This document shows positions 7,201-14,971 of a stretch of DNA of 64,000 bases, piece by piece. Where the stretch lies: positions 1-64,000 of the forward strand of contig JACKLF010000007.1 of the NCBI GenBank assembly GCA_024236055.1, written 5' to 3'. The translations under genes were made by a program, and so were the position numbers. Each line of letters starts with the position of its first letter. Within the stretch, counting starts at the first letter, position 1. This DNA comes from Alphaproteobacteria bacterium. GTDB lineage: Bacteria; Pseudomonadota; Alphaproteobacteria; Micropepsales; Micropepsaceae. A model generated the notes under the pieces. That model made no database searches, was not told the origin of the DNA, and was given only the letters and a program-made list of their open reading frames with translations.

Positions 7201-7877
7201 TCGGGTTTGGGTTCAGAGCAGGCAGCGCTGCTCCTGGAACCTCGCCTGGCGGCGAGCCACGGGTAGCAAGGCGTGTGAGCAAGCCCTTGAACGGAATAAA
7301 TGGTGCACCCGCTTGCGGGAGCGGGCCGTTTGGCGCCGCGAAAGGCCGGAGAGTTTTCTTTGCGCTGCGCGAGGGCAACGCCCTTGTAGCAATTTCGTAA
7401 CGATCAGATGGAGACGGCGGCGGCAGCCGCGCTGGCTGGAGGCGAACGCGCTACCACATTGTTTGTAGAGGAGCCGGAGAGCCGTTAGACAAAAGCCTGG
7501 CGCTTTAGCGCCGGGTCCGCAGAAACACATGGTGAACGGTATCGACCGGAAACCCATTGTAATACCATTGGTTTCCGGTCGATTCTCGGTCCCTGACGAG
7601 AAGGCGGAGCAAACGTAGCCGTCATCTTCACCTGGCGGGCGCGCATTTTCTCTTAAAGCGAGCGCAGCGAGCTTAGGAGAAATGAGCGCCTCTTCGAGAC
7701 CGAAGGGCGAGGGAGGCGCCATGCCGCTGTCACGCCCGCCGCGACAGCGGAGAGAGGGCTGGCGCGGCAGTCATATTCTGCTCAACCACAGGGCGTAGGC
7801 GTCCCCATTCGGTTTTGCTTGCACCCAATAGCACGCTTGTTGATCCTAACCACGGGGAACAAGTGCCGAGATTCGGT
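7201..7877. other. non-coding region rich in inverted repeats
   Basis: About 680 bases without a believable gene. It carries a hairpin CCTGGCGC-TTTA-GCGCCGGG near 7497-7518, a long inverted repeat at 7541-7583, GCGCCTC/GAGGCGC arms at 7686-7719 and CCGCTGTC/GACAGCGG arms at 7724-7750. Long minus-strand frames across it (such as 7213-7722) have no recognisable domain. It may be a control region or a degenerate end of the element. Confidence 0.45.
7541..7583. repeat. 14-bp inverted repeat with 15-base loop
   Basis: ATCGACCGGAAACC at 7541-7554 and its exact complement GGTTTCCGGTCGAT at 7570-7583. The loop and arm edge contain a direct repeat of CCATTG. There is no U-run on either side, so it is not a plain terminator; a protein-binding site or a cruciform is possible. 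Confidence 0.7.
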
Positions 7878-8082
7878 ATGCCTCGTGTCACCACCACAAC
7901 TAACTATGTCGACCTTGACGGTGATTATGGAACCATTGAGGGCGTGGAAGTCACCTGCGATAGATGCGGACATTCGGAGGAAAGCTACGGCGCTGATGAG
8001 CCTCATTGCGCGTCGTTGCGCGCATCTCCTTCGGGAGAACTGGGTCCTCGCGGCGAAAGCAATTTATGAGGTCAGTGGATGA
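7878..8082 (+). pseudogene. small zinc-ribbon-like protein, C-terminus frameshifted
   Basis: From ATG 7878 the frame encodes MPRVTTTT, YVDLDGDYG and VEVTCDRCGHSEESYGADE, which matches a small conserved protein of plasmids and integrative elements with a CxxC knuckle. The frame then runs out of register and stops at 8069. The expected end is present in pieces: RRCAHLLREN in the next frame, PRGESN back in the first frame, then YEVSG up to the stop at 8082. At least two small indels are needed to explain this. Function of the intact family is unknown. Confidence 0.4.
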
Positions 8083-8202
8083 CGCGTGGCTAAAAGGGTT
8101 AGGTGGTATTTATCATGCGAGGAGCCAGGAAATGCTGGCTGCACCCAGCTTGCCTGGTTTTTACCTCCATACCAAGACGGAATGAGCGCTTATCCTGCTC
8201 CC

Positions 8203-9120
8203 TCACCCATCCCCCCGCACATACTGGTTGAACCAGGCGATGGTGCGCGTCCAGGCTTCCTGCGCGGTGGCCTTGTTGTAGCGTTCCGGCGTGGCGTCAT
8301 TGAAAAAGCCATGCACCGAATCCGGATAGATGTGGCCTTCATAACGGATGTGGTTGGCCTTCAGCGCCGCTTCCTGGGCGGGCCAGCCGTCCACCGCCCG
8401 CTTGTCCAGCGCGCCGTGATTGACCAGGATCGCCGCCTTGATCTTCGCCACATCCTCCGGCTTGGGGGGTGATCCATAGAATGGCGCGGCCGCCGCCAGG
8501 TCGGGGCCCAGCAGCACCGCCAGCGTGTTGGCCATGCCGCCGCCGAAACAGAAACCCGTCGCGCCGATCTTGCCGGTGCAGTCGGGCCGGTTCTTCAGCC
8601 AGCGCGCGGCGGCGACAAAATCCTGGGTCATCTTTTCGCGGTCGATCTTGCCGAAAAGCTGGCCGCCCTTGTAGTCGTCGCCGGGATAGCCGCCGAAGGG
8701 CGACAGCGCGTCGGGCGCGAAGGCCATGAAATTTTCCAGCGCGAAGCGGCGCGCGACATCCTCGGTATGGGGGTTCAGGCCCCGGTTCTCATGGATGACG
8801 ATGATGCCCGGCAGCTTGGCTGGCGTGGCGCTGCGGGTATCGGCGCTGAAGGGGCGCACGAAATAGCCCCGGATGAAGCCGTTGCCGTCGGGCGAGGGCA
8901 CCGTTTCATAACTCGCCTTGATCCGCTCATCGTCGCGCGCGATCTGCTGGCCCAGCGCATAGTTGGGCATCAGCGCGTCGATGATCGCCGTGGCGGTCAG
9001 CCCCGCCACCGCGAAGCGCTTGACGCCGTCGAAGAAGGCGCGGCGGCTGACCTCGCCATGGATGTACTGGGTGTAGAGTTCCACCGCCTCGGCGGGGATT
9101 TTCGTTCCATTGTGCGCCAT
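8203..9120 (-). CDS. dienelactone hydrolase family protein with Tat-type leader
   Basis: An alpha/beta hydrolase of 305 residues. The N-terminus has a twin-arginine-like leader (SRRAFFDGVKRF then a hydrophobic AVAGLTATA stretch, about residues 25-48), unlike cytoplasmic dienelactone hydrolases, so it is probably exported folded. The Cys-Asp-His triad is visible: cysteine in GATGFCFGGG (about 194), aspartate in NHGALDKR, histidine in DSVHGFF. The substrate cannot be deduced; many such proteins hydrolyse lactones or esters other than dienelactone. It stands alone, facing the antiporter gene divergently, and marks the first clear chromosomal gene beyond the accessory region. Confidence 0.88.
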   Translation of the reverse strand: MAHNGTKIPAEAVELYTQYIHGEVSRRAFFDGVKRFAVAGLTATAIIDALMPNYALGQQIARDDERIKASYETVPSPDGNGFIRGYFVRPFSADTRSATPAKLPGIIVIHENRGLNPHTEDVARRFALENFMAFAPDALSPFGGYPGDDYKGGQLFGKIDREKMTQDFVAAARWLKNRPDCTGKIGATGFCFGGGMANTLAVLLGPDLAAAAPFYGSPPKPEDVAKIKAAILVNHGALDKRAVDGWPAQEAALKANHIRYEGHIYPDSVHGFFNDATPERYNKATAQEAWTRTIAWFNQYVRGDG

Positions 9121-9263
9121 GACCTGATCCCTCCCTGACCTGCCGCGCCAGCCTGTTGTCTGGCGGCGGGGCCTGCAAGTCTTTTCGGGTCCGTTGCCAG
9201 GATTGGCGGACGGGCGGCATACTCCGCAAATCTGTCTTGGCGCCCTCTTCCGGCGGAAAATCC

Positions 9264-10871
9264 ATGCTGCTGCCTGCCCTGCCCATCGGTTTCGCGCTGG
9301 TCGCGGTGACGGCTGCCAGCGCGCTGGCGGCGCGCCGCCTGGGTGTGCCTGTCTCCATCGTGCTGGTGCTGGTGGGGCTGACGCTGAGCTTCACCCCCTT
9401 CATGCCCCGCGTGGTGCTGGAGCCGGAGCTGGTGCTGACCCTGTTGCTGCCGCCGCTGCTCTATTCGGCGGGCGTGGGCATGAGCTGGCGCGGCTTCAAG
9501 GCCGAACTGCGGCCCATCCTGCAGCTTGCCGTGGGGCTGGTGGTGTTCACCGCCGTCGCCGTGGCGCTGATCGGCCATTATCTTTTGGCGTTGCCGCTGG
9601 CGGTGGCCTTCGTGCTGGGCGCGGTGGTCTCGCCCCCCGATGCGGTCGCGCCCATGGCGATCGCCCGGCGCAGCGCCATGCCCCAGCGGGTGCTGACCAT
9701 CCTGGAAGGCGAGGGGCTGGTGAACGACGCCACCGCGCTGATCCTGTTCAGCTTCGCCGTGGCCGCGGTGGTGGGCGGCACCTTCTCGCTGGGCCGGGCG
9801 CTGGGCGAATTCGTGCTGATCGTGGGCGGCGAACTGTGCTGGGGCGTCTTCATCGGCTGGGGCGGGCTGTGGCTGCGCCGCTGGTCGCGCGAGACGCGGG
9901 TGGAGATGGTGATCGCGCTGCTGACGCCCTTCGCCGCCTTCTGGGTGCCCGAGGCGCTGGGCGGATCGGGCGTGCTGGCCACCGTTACCGCCGGGCTTTA
10001 CGTCAGTTGGAACGGGCCGCGCTATATCTCGCCGGCCACCCGCCTGCAGGGCTTTTTCGTCTGGGACATGGTGGTTTACGTCGTCGAGGGCGTGATCTTC
10101 CTTGTGACCGGGCTTCAGGCCCGCGCCATCGCCGAGCGGCTGCCGCCCGACGGCTGGGCCCAGGTGGCGCTGATCGCCGCGGTGGTCTGCGCCGTGGTGA
10201 TCGCGGTGCGCTTCGCCTGGGTGTTCCTTGTCGCCTATGTCCTGCGGCCGCTGTTGCCGGCCAGGTGGCGCACCGCGCTGCCGCCCAGGCGCCAGGTTTT
10301 CGTCATCGCCTTCACCGGCCTGCGCGGCGTGGTTTCGCTGGCCGCGGTGCTTTCCATTCCCCTGACGGCGGGCGACGCGCCCTTTCCCTATCGCGACCTG
10401 CTGCTGCTGGTCACCTTTGCGGTGATCCTGGTGACGCTGGTCGGACAGGGGCTCAGCTTTGCCTGGGTGATCGCCAGGCTGGGGCTGGTGGATGACGGGC
10501 TGAAGGAAGCCGCCGAGGCCAAGCAGCGCGAGGTCGCCGCCCGCGTCAAAAGCATCGATGCGGCGCTGGCGCGGCTGGATGCGCTGGAAGGGGCGGCCTC
10601 GTCCCCCGACACGGTGGCGGCGCTGCGCCGGCGCAGCGCCGACCGGCGCGCCTATTTCGTCGCCGCCTGCCACGACCTGGCCGAGGGCCAGTTGGCGCTC
10701 AGTTCCGCGGCATTGATGCTGCGCTTCCTGGAGGCCGAGCGCGCTTCCATCACCGATCTGTACTGTGCCGGTGAGATCGACGACGACGCCCGCCGGCGCA
10801 TCGAGCGCGAGCTGGACCTGGAGGAGGCGCGCCTGCGCCATGCCGCCATCAGCGGCACGCCTCGAATCTGA
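9264..10871 (+). CDS. Na+/H+ antiporter, CPA1 family
   Basis: A 535-residue membrane protein; about twelve hydrophobic segments fill residues 1-405 and a soluble, arginine-rich helical tail of 130 residues follows. The cation-exchange core shows LLPPLLYSAG, the unwound-helix motif VSPPDAVAP, and EGEGLVNDATALILF, which carry the ion-binding aspartates of CPA1 exchangers. The family swaps cytoplasmic Na+ (or K+) for protons in pH and salt balance. The start ATG 9264 places a hydrophobic helix directly at the N-terminus; the longer frame from 9156 adds unlikely residues. Monocistronic, followed by a large palindromic repeat that may end transcription. Confidence 0.9.
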   Translation: MLLPALPIGFALVAVTAASALAARRLGVPVSIVLVLVGLTLSFTPFMPRVVLEPELVLTLLLPPLLYSAGVGMSWRGFKAELRPILQLAVGLVVFTAVAVALIGHYLLALPLAVAFVLGAVVSPPDAVAPMAIARRSAMPQRVLTILEGEGLVNDATALILFSFAVAAVVGGTFSLGRALGEFVLIVGGELCWGVFIGWGGLWLRRWSRETRVEMVIALLTPFAAFWVPEALGGSGVLATVTAGLYVSWNGPRYISPATRLQGFFVWDMVVYVVEGVIFLVTGLQARAIAERLPPDGWAQVALIAAVVCAVVIAVRFAWVFLVAYVLRPLLPARWRTALPPRRQVFVIAFTGLRGVVSLAAVLSIPLTAGDAPFPYRDLLLLVTFAVILVTLVGQGLSFAWVIARLGLVDDGLKEAAEAKQREVAARVKSIDAALARLDALEGAASSPDTVAALRRRSADRRAYFVAACHDLAEGQLALSSAALMLRFLEAERASITDLYCAGEIDDDARRRIERELDLEEARLRHAAISGTPRI

Positions 10872-10985
10872 ACCCCCTCCGTCGCAAGTCGGGTTTGCGT
10901 CCCGCAAACACCTCCTTGCGCCACCTCCCCCTTCAAGGCGCTGACGCGCCGAAGGGGGAGTGAGGTCTGTGTTTGTTGCGGGATT
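10871..10985. repeat. palindromic intergenic repeat, copy 1
   Basis: The core at 10925-10960 folds as CTCCCCCTTC / GAAGGGGGAG with a second stem GGCGC-TGAC-GCGCC inside it. The left part starts with AACCCCCTCCG. The same plan is found at 58261-58393. It sits between the converging antiporter and wrbA genes and could also act as a bidirectional terminator. Confidence 0.6.
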
Positions 10986-11606
10986 TTAGGCGATCAGTTT
11001 TTTCGCGACTTCCGTGACGCGGCGGCCCTGGAAGCGGGCGACGGCCAGTTCGGCGTCGGTGGGACCGGCAGGCGGATTGCCCGACACCACCGAGGCGCCA
11101 TAGGGCGTGCCGGCATTGGCGAACATCACCGCATCGGCAAAGCCGGGCGGCACGATGATCAGGCCCAGATGCGCCAGCACCGGATAGAGCGACAGCGAGG
11201 TCACTTCATTGCCGCCATGCATGGTGGCCGACCCGGCAAAGACCGATCCGGCCTTGCCGTTCAGCGCGCCCTTGGCCCACAGCCCGCCAAGCCCGTCGAT
11301 ATAGGCTTTCAGCTCCGACGACACCGCGCCGAACCGGGTGGGCGTGCCGAAGATGATGCCGTCGGCCCAGACCGCGTCATCGGCGGTGGGGGCCTCGTAC
11401 TGGGCGTTCATGGCGTCGGCGGATTCCTTCCAGCCGGGCACCGAGGACAGGATGTCGACCCCCACCAGCTCGCGGGCCCGGCGCAGGCGCACCTCGGCGC
11501 CCGCCGCGCGCGCGCCCTCGGCCACCGCCTCGGCCAGGCGCTGCAGGGTGCCGGTGCGCGAATAGAAGGGGATCAGGATTTTGGGAGAAACAGATGCGGA
11601 AGACAT
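10986..11606 (-). CDS. wrbA: NAD(P)H:quinone oxidoreductase, WrbA-type flavoprotein
   Basis: A 206-residue flavodoxin-fold protein. FMN phosphate-binding residues are in YSRTGTLQRLAEAVAEGA (about 14-31), the second flavin loop in FGTPTRFGAVSSELKAYID, and the third in SATMHGGNEVTSLSL. WrbA reduces quinones by two electrons and so avoids semiquinone radicals. The start is ATG 11606; the much longer frame on this strand reads through the antisense of the LysR gene and is not real. It is transcribed divergently from a LysR-type regulator 96 bases away, which probably controls it. Confidence 0.9.
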   Translation of the reverse strand: MSSASVSPKILIPFYSRTGTLQRLAEAVAEGARAAGAEVRLRRARELVGVDILSSVPGWKESADAMNAQYEAPTADDAVWADGIIFGTPTRFGAVSSELKAYIDGLGGLWAKGALNGKAGSVFAGSATMHGGNEVTSLSLYPVLAHLGLIIVPPGFADAVMFANAGTPYGASVVSGNPPAGPTDAELAVARFQGRRVTEVAKKLIA

Positions 11607-11702
11607 GGAAAACTCCGGGGTCGGAAACACAGGGGGAAGATGGGTGATGGCCTTTGTTCCTGAAAGTGGGATAATATTGTTCCGTTTGTTCGAGAATTTG
11701 GA
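11607..11702. promoter_or_regulatory. divergent promoter region of wrbA and lysR-type gene
   Basis: The 96-base gap holds an A/T-rich stretch GGGATAATATTGTTCC that is unusual for this GC-rich genome and fits a LysR-type binding site or a -10 region. No second operator half could be fixed. Confidence 0.4.
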
Positions 11703-12629
11703 ATGAGCAGCCAGCCACACGCCCCCACGCTCGATCAGATCGCGATTTTCCTGGCCATCGTGGAGACCGGCAGCTTCGCCGCCGCCGCCCGCAAGCTGGG
11801 GCGCGCCACCTCGGTCATCAGCTACGGCATCACCAACCTGGAAAACCAGCTGGGCATGCGCCTGTTCACCCGCGCCGGCAGCCGCCGCCCCGAACTGACC
11901 GAGGCGGGGCGCGCCATCCTGTCGGACACGCGCGGCATCGCCATCGCGCTGGATGCGCTTCTGGCCAAGGCGCGTGGCCTGACCGCGGGCCTGGAGGCGG
12001 AGGTGTCGCTGGTGGTCGATGTGATGCTGCCGGCGAACCGGCTGGTGAAGGCGCTGGAGGAATTTCGCGCCCGCTATCCCACCGTGGCGCTGCGCCTGGA
12101 GGTCGAAGGGCTGGGCGCGGTGACCCAGAAGGTGCTGAACGGCGAGGCGGCCTTCGGCATCAGCGGACCGCTGGACCTGGAGAACGATCTTCTGGTGCGT
12201 GGCCCCGCCGGCGCGGTGAAGATGATCCCGGTCGCCGCGCCCGGCCATCCCCTGGCGCAGCTGCCCGGCCCGATAGACGCGAACGCGGCGCGCGATCACA
12301 TCCAGCTTGTGCTGTCGGACCGTTCGGCGCTGACGGCAGGACGCGACTTCGGCGTGCTGTCGGTGAAAAGCTGGCGGCTGGGCGATCTGGGCGCCAAGCA
12401 TGCGCTGCTGCTGGCCGGGCTCGGCTGGGGCAACATGCCGAAATTCATGGTGCGCGACGAGATCAAGCGCGGACGCCTGGTGGAACTGAACATCGAAGCA
12501 CCGGGCGACATGGTCTATGCGCTGCACAGTGTTTATCGCAGCGCCCATCCGCCGGGCCCGGCGGGCACATGGCTGATGGAGCGTCTGGCGCTGGGCGCAC
12601 CATCGCAGAGCGGCACGCGCTATCGCTGA
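11703..12629 (+). CDS. LysR family transcriptional regulator
   Basis: A 308-residue LysR-type regulator. The winged helix-turn-helix occupies residues about 9-70 (IAIFLAIVETGSFAAAARKLGRATSVISYGI...LF.R), followed by the linker helix and a periplasmic-binding-protein-like effector domain from about residue 95. Regulators of this type usually act on the divergent neighbour, here wrbA, and respond to a small inducer, perhaps a quinone. The start ATG is directly after GAATTTGGA, a weak ribosome site. Its tail is followed by the histone-like gene after 114 bases. Confidence 0.9.
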   Translation: MSSQPHAPTLDQIAIFLAIVETGSFAAAARKLGRATSVISYGITNLENQLGMRLFTRAGSRRPELTEAGRAILSDTRGIAIALDALLAKARGLTAGLEAEVSLVVDVMLPANRLVKALEEFRARYPTVALRLEVEGLGAVTQKVLNGEAAFGISGPLDLENDLLVRGPAGAVKMIPVAAPGHPLAQLPGPIDANAARDHIQLVLSDRSALTAGRDFGVLSVKSWRLGDLGAKHALLLAGLGWGNMPKFMVRDEIKRGRLVELNIEAPGDMVYALHSVYRSAHPPGPAGTWLMERLALGAPSQSGTRYR

Positions 12630-12743
12630 GGCGCGCACACGGCAGGTGAAAATAATTGCCGCGGAACGAAAGACGAGCCTCGCTCATTTCCGCGAAGGCG
12701 CGTAAGGTTCGCGCGCGCATTTTCCAACCATGGGGTGAATGAC

Positions 12744-13286
12744 ATGGCAGCGAAGAAGAAGGCAGCGAAAAAGAAAAAGGCTTCCGCCAAGAAGGCGAAG
12801 AAGAAAGCCGTCAAGAAGAAGGCCGTGAAGGCCGCCGCCAAGAAAGCGAAAAAGAAGGCGAAAAAGAAAGCCGCAACGAAGAAGGCGCCTGCCAAAAAGG
12901 CTGCCAAGAAATCCAAGAAGAAAGCCGCCAAAAAAGCTGCCAAGAAGGTGACGGCCAAGAAGAAGGCCCCCGCCAAAAAGAAAGCGGCACCGAAAAAGCC
13001 TGCCAAGAAAAAGGCCGCTCCGGCAAAGGCCGCGGCCCCCAAGGCGGCGCCAAAGAAGAAAAAACCCGCCAAGAAACCCGCGCCCAAGGCCCCCAAGCCG
13101 CAGATCGTCGGCGAGGGCGATTACGCCGCCTCCAAGGCCTTCCTGACCGACCAGGCCGAATTCGTGAAGCGCAACAAGGCCGAGATTCCCGAGATGGGCA
13201 AACAGGCCGAAGCCGCGCTGGACGGGCCGGAAGGTGAATCGCTGATCGATGCGGCCTTCGAAGCCGAAAGCCACGCCAAGGAGTAA
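12744..13286 (+). CDS. histone H1-like lysine/alanine-rich protein
   Basis: A 180-residue protein. Residues 1-115 are almost only lysine, alanine and a few prolines and threonines in degenerate KKAAKK/KKAPAKK units, as in bacterial histone H1-like and AlgP-like proteins that bind DNA or polyphosphate without sequence preference. The last 60 residues (from PQIVGEGDY) are acidic and helical, with AASKAFLTDQAEFVKRNK, and form a separate domain. ATG 12744 is preceded by GGGGTG and is preferred over the in-frame GTG 12735. A strong terminator follows. A nucleoid role is inferred from composition only. Confidence 0.75.
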   Translation: MAAKKKAAKKKKASAKKAKKKAVKKKAVKAAAKKAKKKAKKKAATKKAPAKKAAKKSKKKAAKKAAKKVTAKKKAPAKKKAAPKKPAKKKAAPAKAAAPKAAPKKKKPAKKPAPKAPKPQIVGEGDYAASKAFLTDQAEFVKRNKAEIPEMGKQAEAALDGPEGESLIDAAFEAESHAKE

Positions 13287-13321
13287 CCCTCCCTGCCGCA
13301 CCGTCCTGATCGCTCAAGAAA

Positions 13322-13353
13322 AAACCCGCCGCATCGAAAGGTGCGGCGGGTTT
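13322..13353. terminator. bidirectional intrinsic terminator
   Basis: AAACCCGCCGCA at 13322-13333 pairs perfectly with TGCGGCGGGTTT at 13342-13353 across an 8-base loop. The A and T ends give a U-run in both directions, so it can end both the histone-like gene and the converging msrB gene. Confidence 0.85.
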
Positions 13354-13369
13354 CTTGTTGCATGGTCCG

Positions 13370-13744
13370 TCAGGTCAGCGGCTTGAAGTCCAAGGCGCAA
13401 CCATTCGTGCAGTAGCGCAGCCCGGTCGGCTGGGGCCCGTCGGGGAACACATGGCCCAGATGGCCGCCGCAGCGCGCGCAGTGGAACTCGGTGCGGGTCA
13501 TGCCGTGGCTGGTGTCGGTGCTGGTTTCGACGGCGCCGGGCAGGGCATCGAAGAAGCTGGGCCAGCCGGTGCCGCTGTCGAATTTCATCCCGGCATCGAA
13601 AAGCTGGGCGCCGCAGCCGGCGCATTCGAATTCGCCGGGGCGCTTTTCGTGGTTGAGGGGGCTGGTGCCCGGCCGCTCGGTGCCGTGCCCGACCAGCACA
13701 TGGTGCTGCTGGGCGGTCAGTTCGCGGCGCTTCACATCGGACAT
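13370..13744 (-). CDS. msrB: peptide-methionine (R)-S-oxide reductase MsrB
   Basis: A 124-residue enzyme that reduces methionine-R-sulfoxide in proteins with thioredoxin as donor. Two CxxC pairs (CAGC near residue 47 and CARC near 91) bind zinc; SGTGWPSFF is the substrate pocket; the catalytic cysteine is in RYCTNGCALDF near the C-terminus. The last motif normally reads RYCxNS, so Gly-Cys is a small departure. ATG 13744 is preceded by GGAAG and fits the family's start; an upstream in-frame start adds 11 residues. No signal peptide, so cytoplasmic. Confidence 0.95.
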   Translation of the reverse strand: MSDVKRRELTAQQHHVLVGHGTERPGTSPLNHEKRPGEFECAGCGAQLFDAGMKFDSGTGWPSFFDALPGAVETSTDTSHGMTRTEFHCARCGGHLGHVFPDGPQPTGLRYCTNGCALDFKPLT

Positions 13745-13800
13745 ATTGCTTCCTTTCTGCTTGCCCCAAATTCGCACAAGCCGCCCGCGCGGTTACGCTC

Positions 13801-14343
13801 TTACGGCGGCGCCTGGGCCAGCACCATGCCCAGCAGGCTGGTGAGCCTGCCGGTGTTGCCGCCGGCAAGGCCGGGGTCATAGACAATATCGTCCACCTTC
13901 CAGCCACCATTGGCGCGGGCCAGCACCAGCGTATCGGTCCAGCGGACCGGCGGATGGCCCTGGGCCAGGTGCACCATCGCCACCGGGCAGCGCGCGGTGG
14001 CGCCGTCGCCCGTGCAGGCGCCGACGGTCCAGCTTGTGGGCCCCTCGAACAGGGACGAGAAGATTTCGCCCTCGATCAGCGGCGGGGCAGCACCCTTCAC
14101 CATCCTGTCGAAACGGGTCTGGGCGGCGGCGGCACGCACCAGCAACTGGTTCAGGCGCGGCGACAGGACGGCGGCATAGCGCGTGCGCGCGGTGGCGTTC
14201 GGCAGCCCGCCCTGGCGCGGCAGCGCGCCATAGACCGCATAAAAGGCACTGGCGGCGTCCTGCATCGCCGCGTCGGCCCGTGCCGGCGAGGCCAGGCCCG
14301 CCGCAACCACCGTTGCCAGCGCCGCAGCGAACAGACGCAGCAT
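13801..14343 (-). CDS. exported protein of unknown function (DUF3828-like)
   Basis: A 180-residue protein with a clear Sec signal peptide (MLRLFAAALATVVAAG, cleavage after ASPARADA). The mature part is a cystatin/NTF2-like small fold: helical FYAVYGALPRQ, a two-cysteine loop ACTGDGATARC, strands VAMVHLAQG and WTDTLVLARANGGWKVDDIVYD. The closest family I can name is DUF3828, with modest certainty. Its ATG overlaps the mscL stop (TGATG), so the two are co-translated; the link to osmotic protection is only positional. Confidence 0.55.
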   Translation of the reverse strand: MLRLFAAALATVVAAGLASPARADAAMQDAASAFYAVYGALPRQGGLPNATARTRYAAVLSPRLNQLLVRAAAAQTRFDRMVKGAAPPLIEGEIFSSLFEGPTSWTVGACTGDGATARCPVAMVHLAQGHPPVRWTDTLVLARANGGWKVDDIVYDPGLAGGNTGRLTSLLGMVLAQAPP

Positions 14344-14762
14344 CAACCGCGCGATTTCAGGCTGTCACGGATCTCGCGCAGCAGCAGAATGTCTTCGGGC
14401 GGCGGCGGGGCGTCGACCGCGGCGGGCGGGGGCGGCGTCTGCAGCTTGTTGATGGTGCGGATCAGCAGGAACAGGGCCATGGCGATGATCAGGAAATTGA
14501 TGATCGCGTTTATGAACACGCCGTAATTCAGCGTCACGGCCCCGGCCTTTTCCGCCTCGGCCAGGGTGGCGACCGCCGGCCCCTTGATGGTGAGGAACAG
14601 GTCGGAGAAATCGACACCGCCCATCAGCACGCCGATCGGCGGCATGATCACGTCCTTGACCAGCGAATTGACGATGCCGGAGAAGGCGGTGCCGATCACG
14701 ACACCGACGGCCAGGTCGATGACGTTGCCCCGCATGGCGAATTTCTTGAATTCCTGAAACAT
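14343..14762 (-). CDS. mscL: large-conductance mechanosensitive channel MscL
   Basis: A 139-residue inner-membrane channel that opens under membrane tension and releases solutes on hypo-osmotic shock. The N-terminal amphipathic helix (MFQEFKKFAMRGNVIDLA), the pore helix TM1 (VGVVIGTAFSGIVNSLV), the periplasmic loop and TM2 (NAIINFLIIAMALFLLI) are all present, followed by a proline-rich linker and the C-terminal helix ILLLREIRDSL. The start is ATG 14762 after GAGGA; an ATG five codons earlier is possible. Confidence 0.96.
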   Translation of the reverse strand: MFQEFKKFAMRGNVIDLAVGVVIGTAFSGIVNSLVKDVIMPPIGVLMGGVDFSDLFLTIKGPAVATLAEAEKAGAVTLNYGVFINAIINFLIIAMALFLLIRTINKLQTPPPPAAVDAPPPPEDILLLREIRDSLKSRG

Positions 14763-14845
14763 TCGGGCGGTCCTCATTTATGGGCTGCGGCAGCCGCCGA
14801 AACGGCTGGCCACCGAAGCGACAGACCGCAAGGCTAGTCGTGCAC

Positions 14846-14903
14846 GGCCCGCGCAGGCAAGCGCGGCCAAATCAAAAGGCCCGCGCAGGCAAGCGCGGCC
14901 AAA
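14846..14903 (+). repeat. 26-bp direct repeat, two copies
   Basis: A 26-base unit beginning GGCCCGCGCAGGCAAGCG occurs at 14846-14871 and 14878-14903 (period 32). It lies in the gap between mscL and the kinase gene and has no coding frame I would trust. Confidence 0.7.
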
Positions 14904-14971
14904 CCAGCAAGCGCGTGCCCCGCGCGGGGCCGGACGAGTCAGAGCATGGGAAACCGTCAGGCGGGTGTTCG

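Noticed and set aside
7213..7722. 169-codon minus-strand frame
   Set aside because: Crosses several inverted repeats and has no protein-like pattern; treated as non-coding.
8997..10907. 636-codon minus-strand frame
   Set aside because: Antisense of the Na+/H+ antiporter; rich in Gln, His and Arg as expected from the complement of a GC-rich membrane gene.
12690..12720. EcfG general stress promoter upstream of the histone-like gene
   Set aside because: GGAAC is followed at the right distance by CATT, not by the required GTT, so the match is incomplete.
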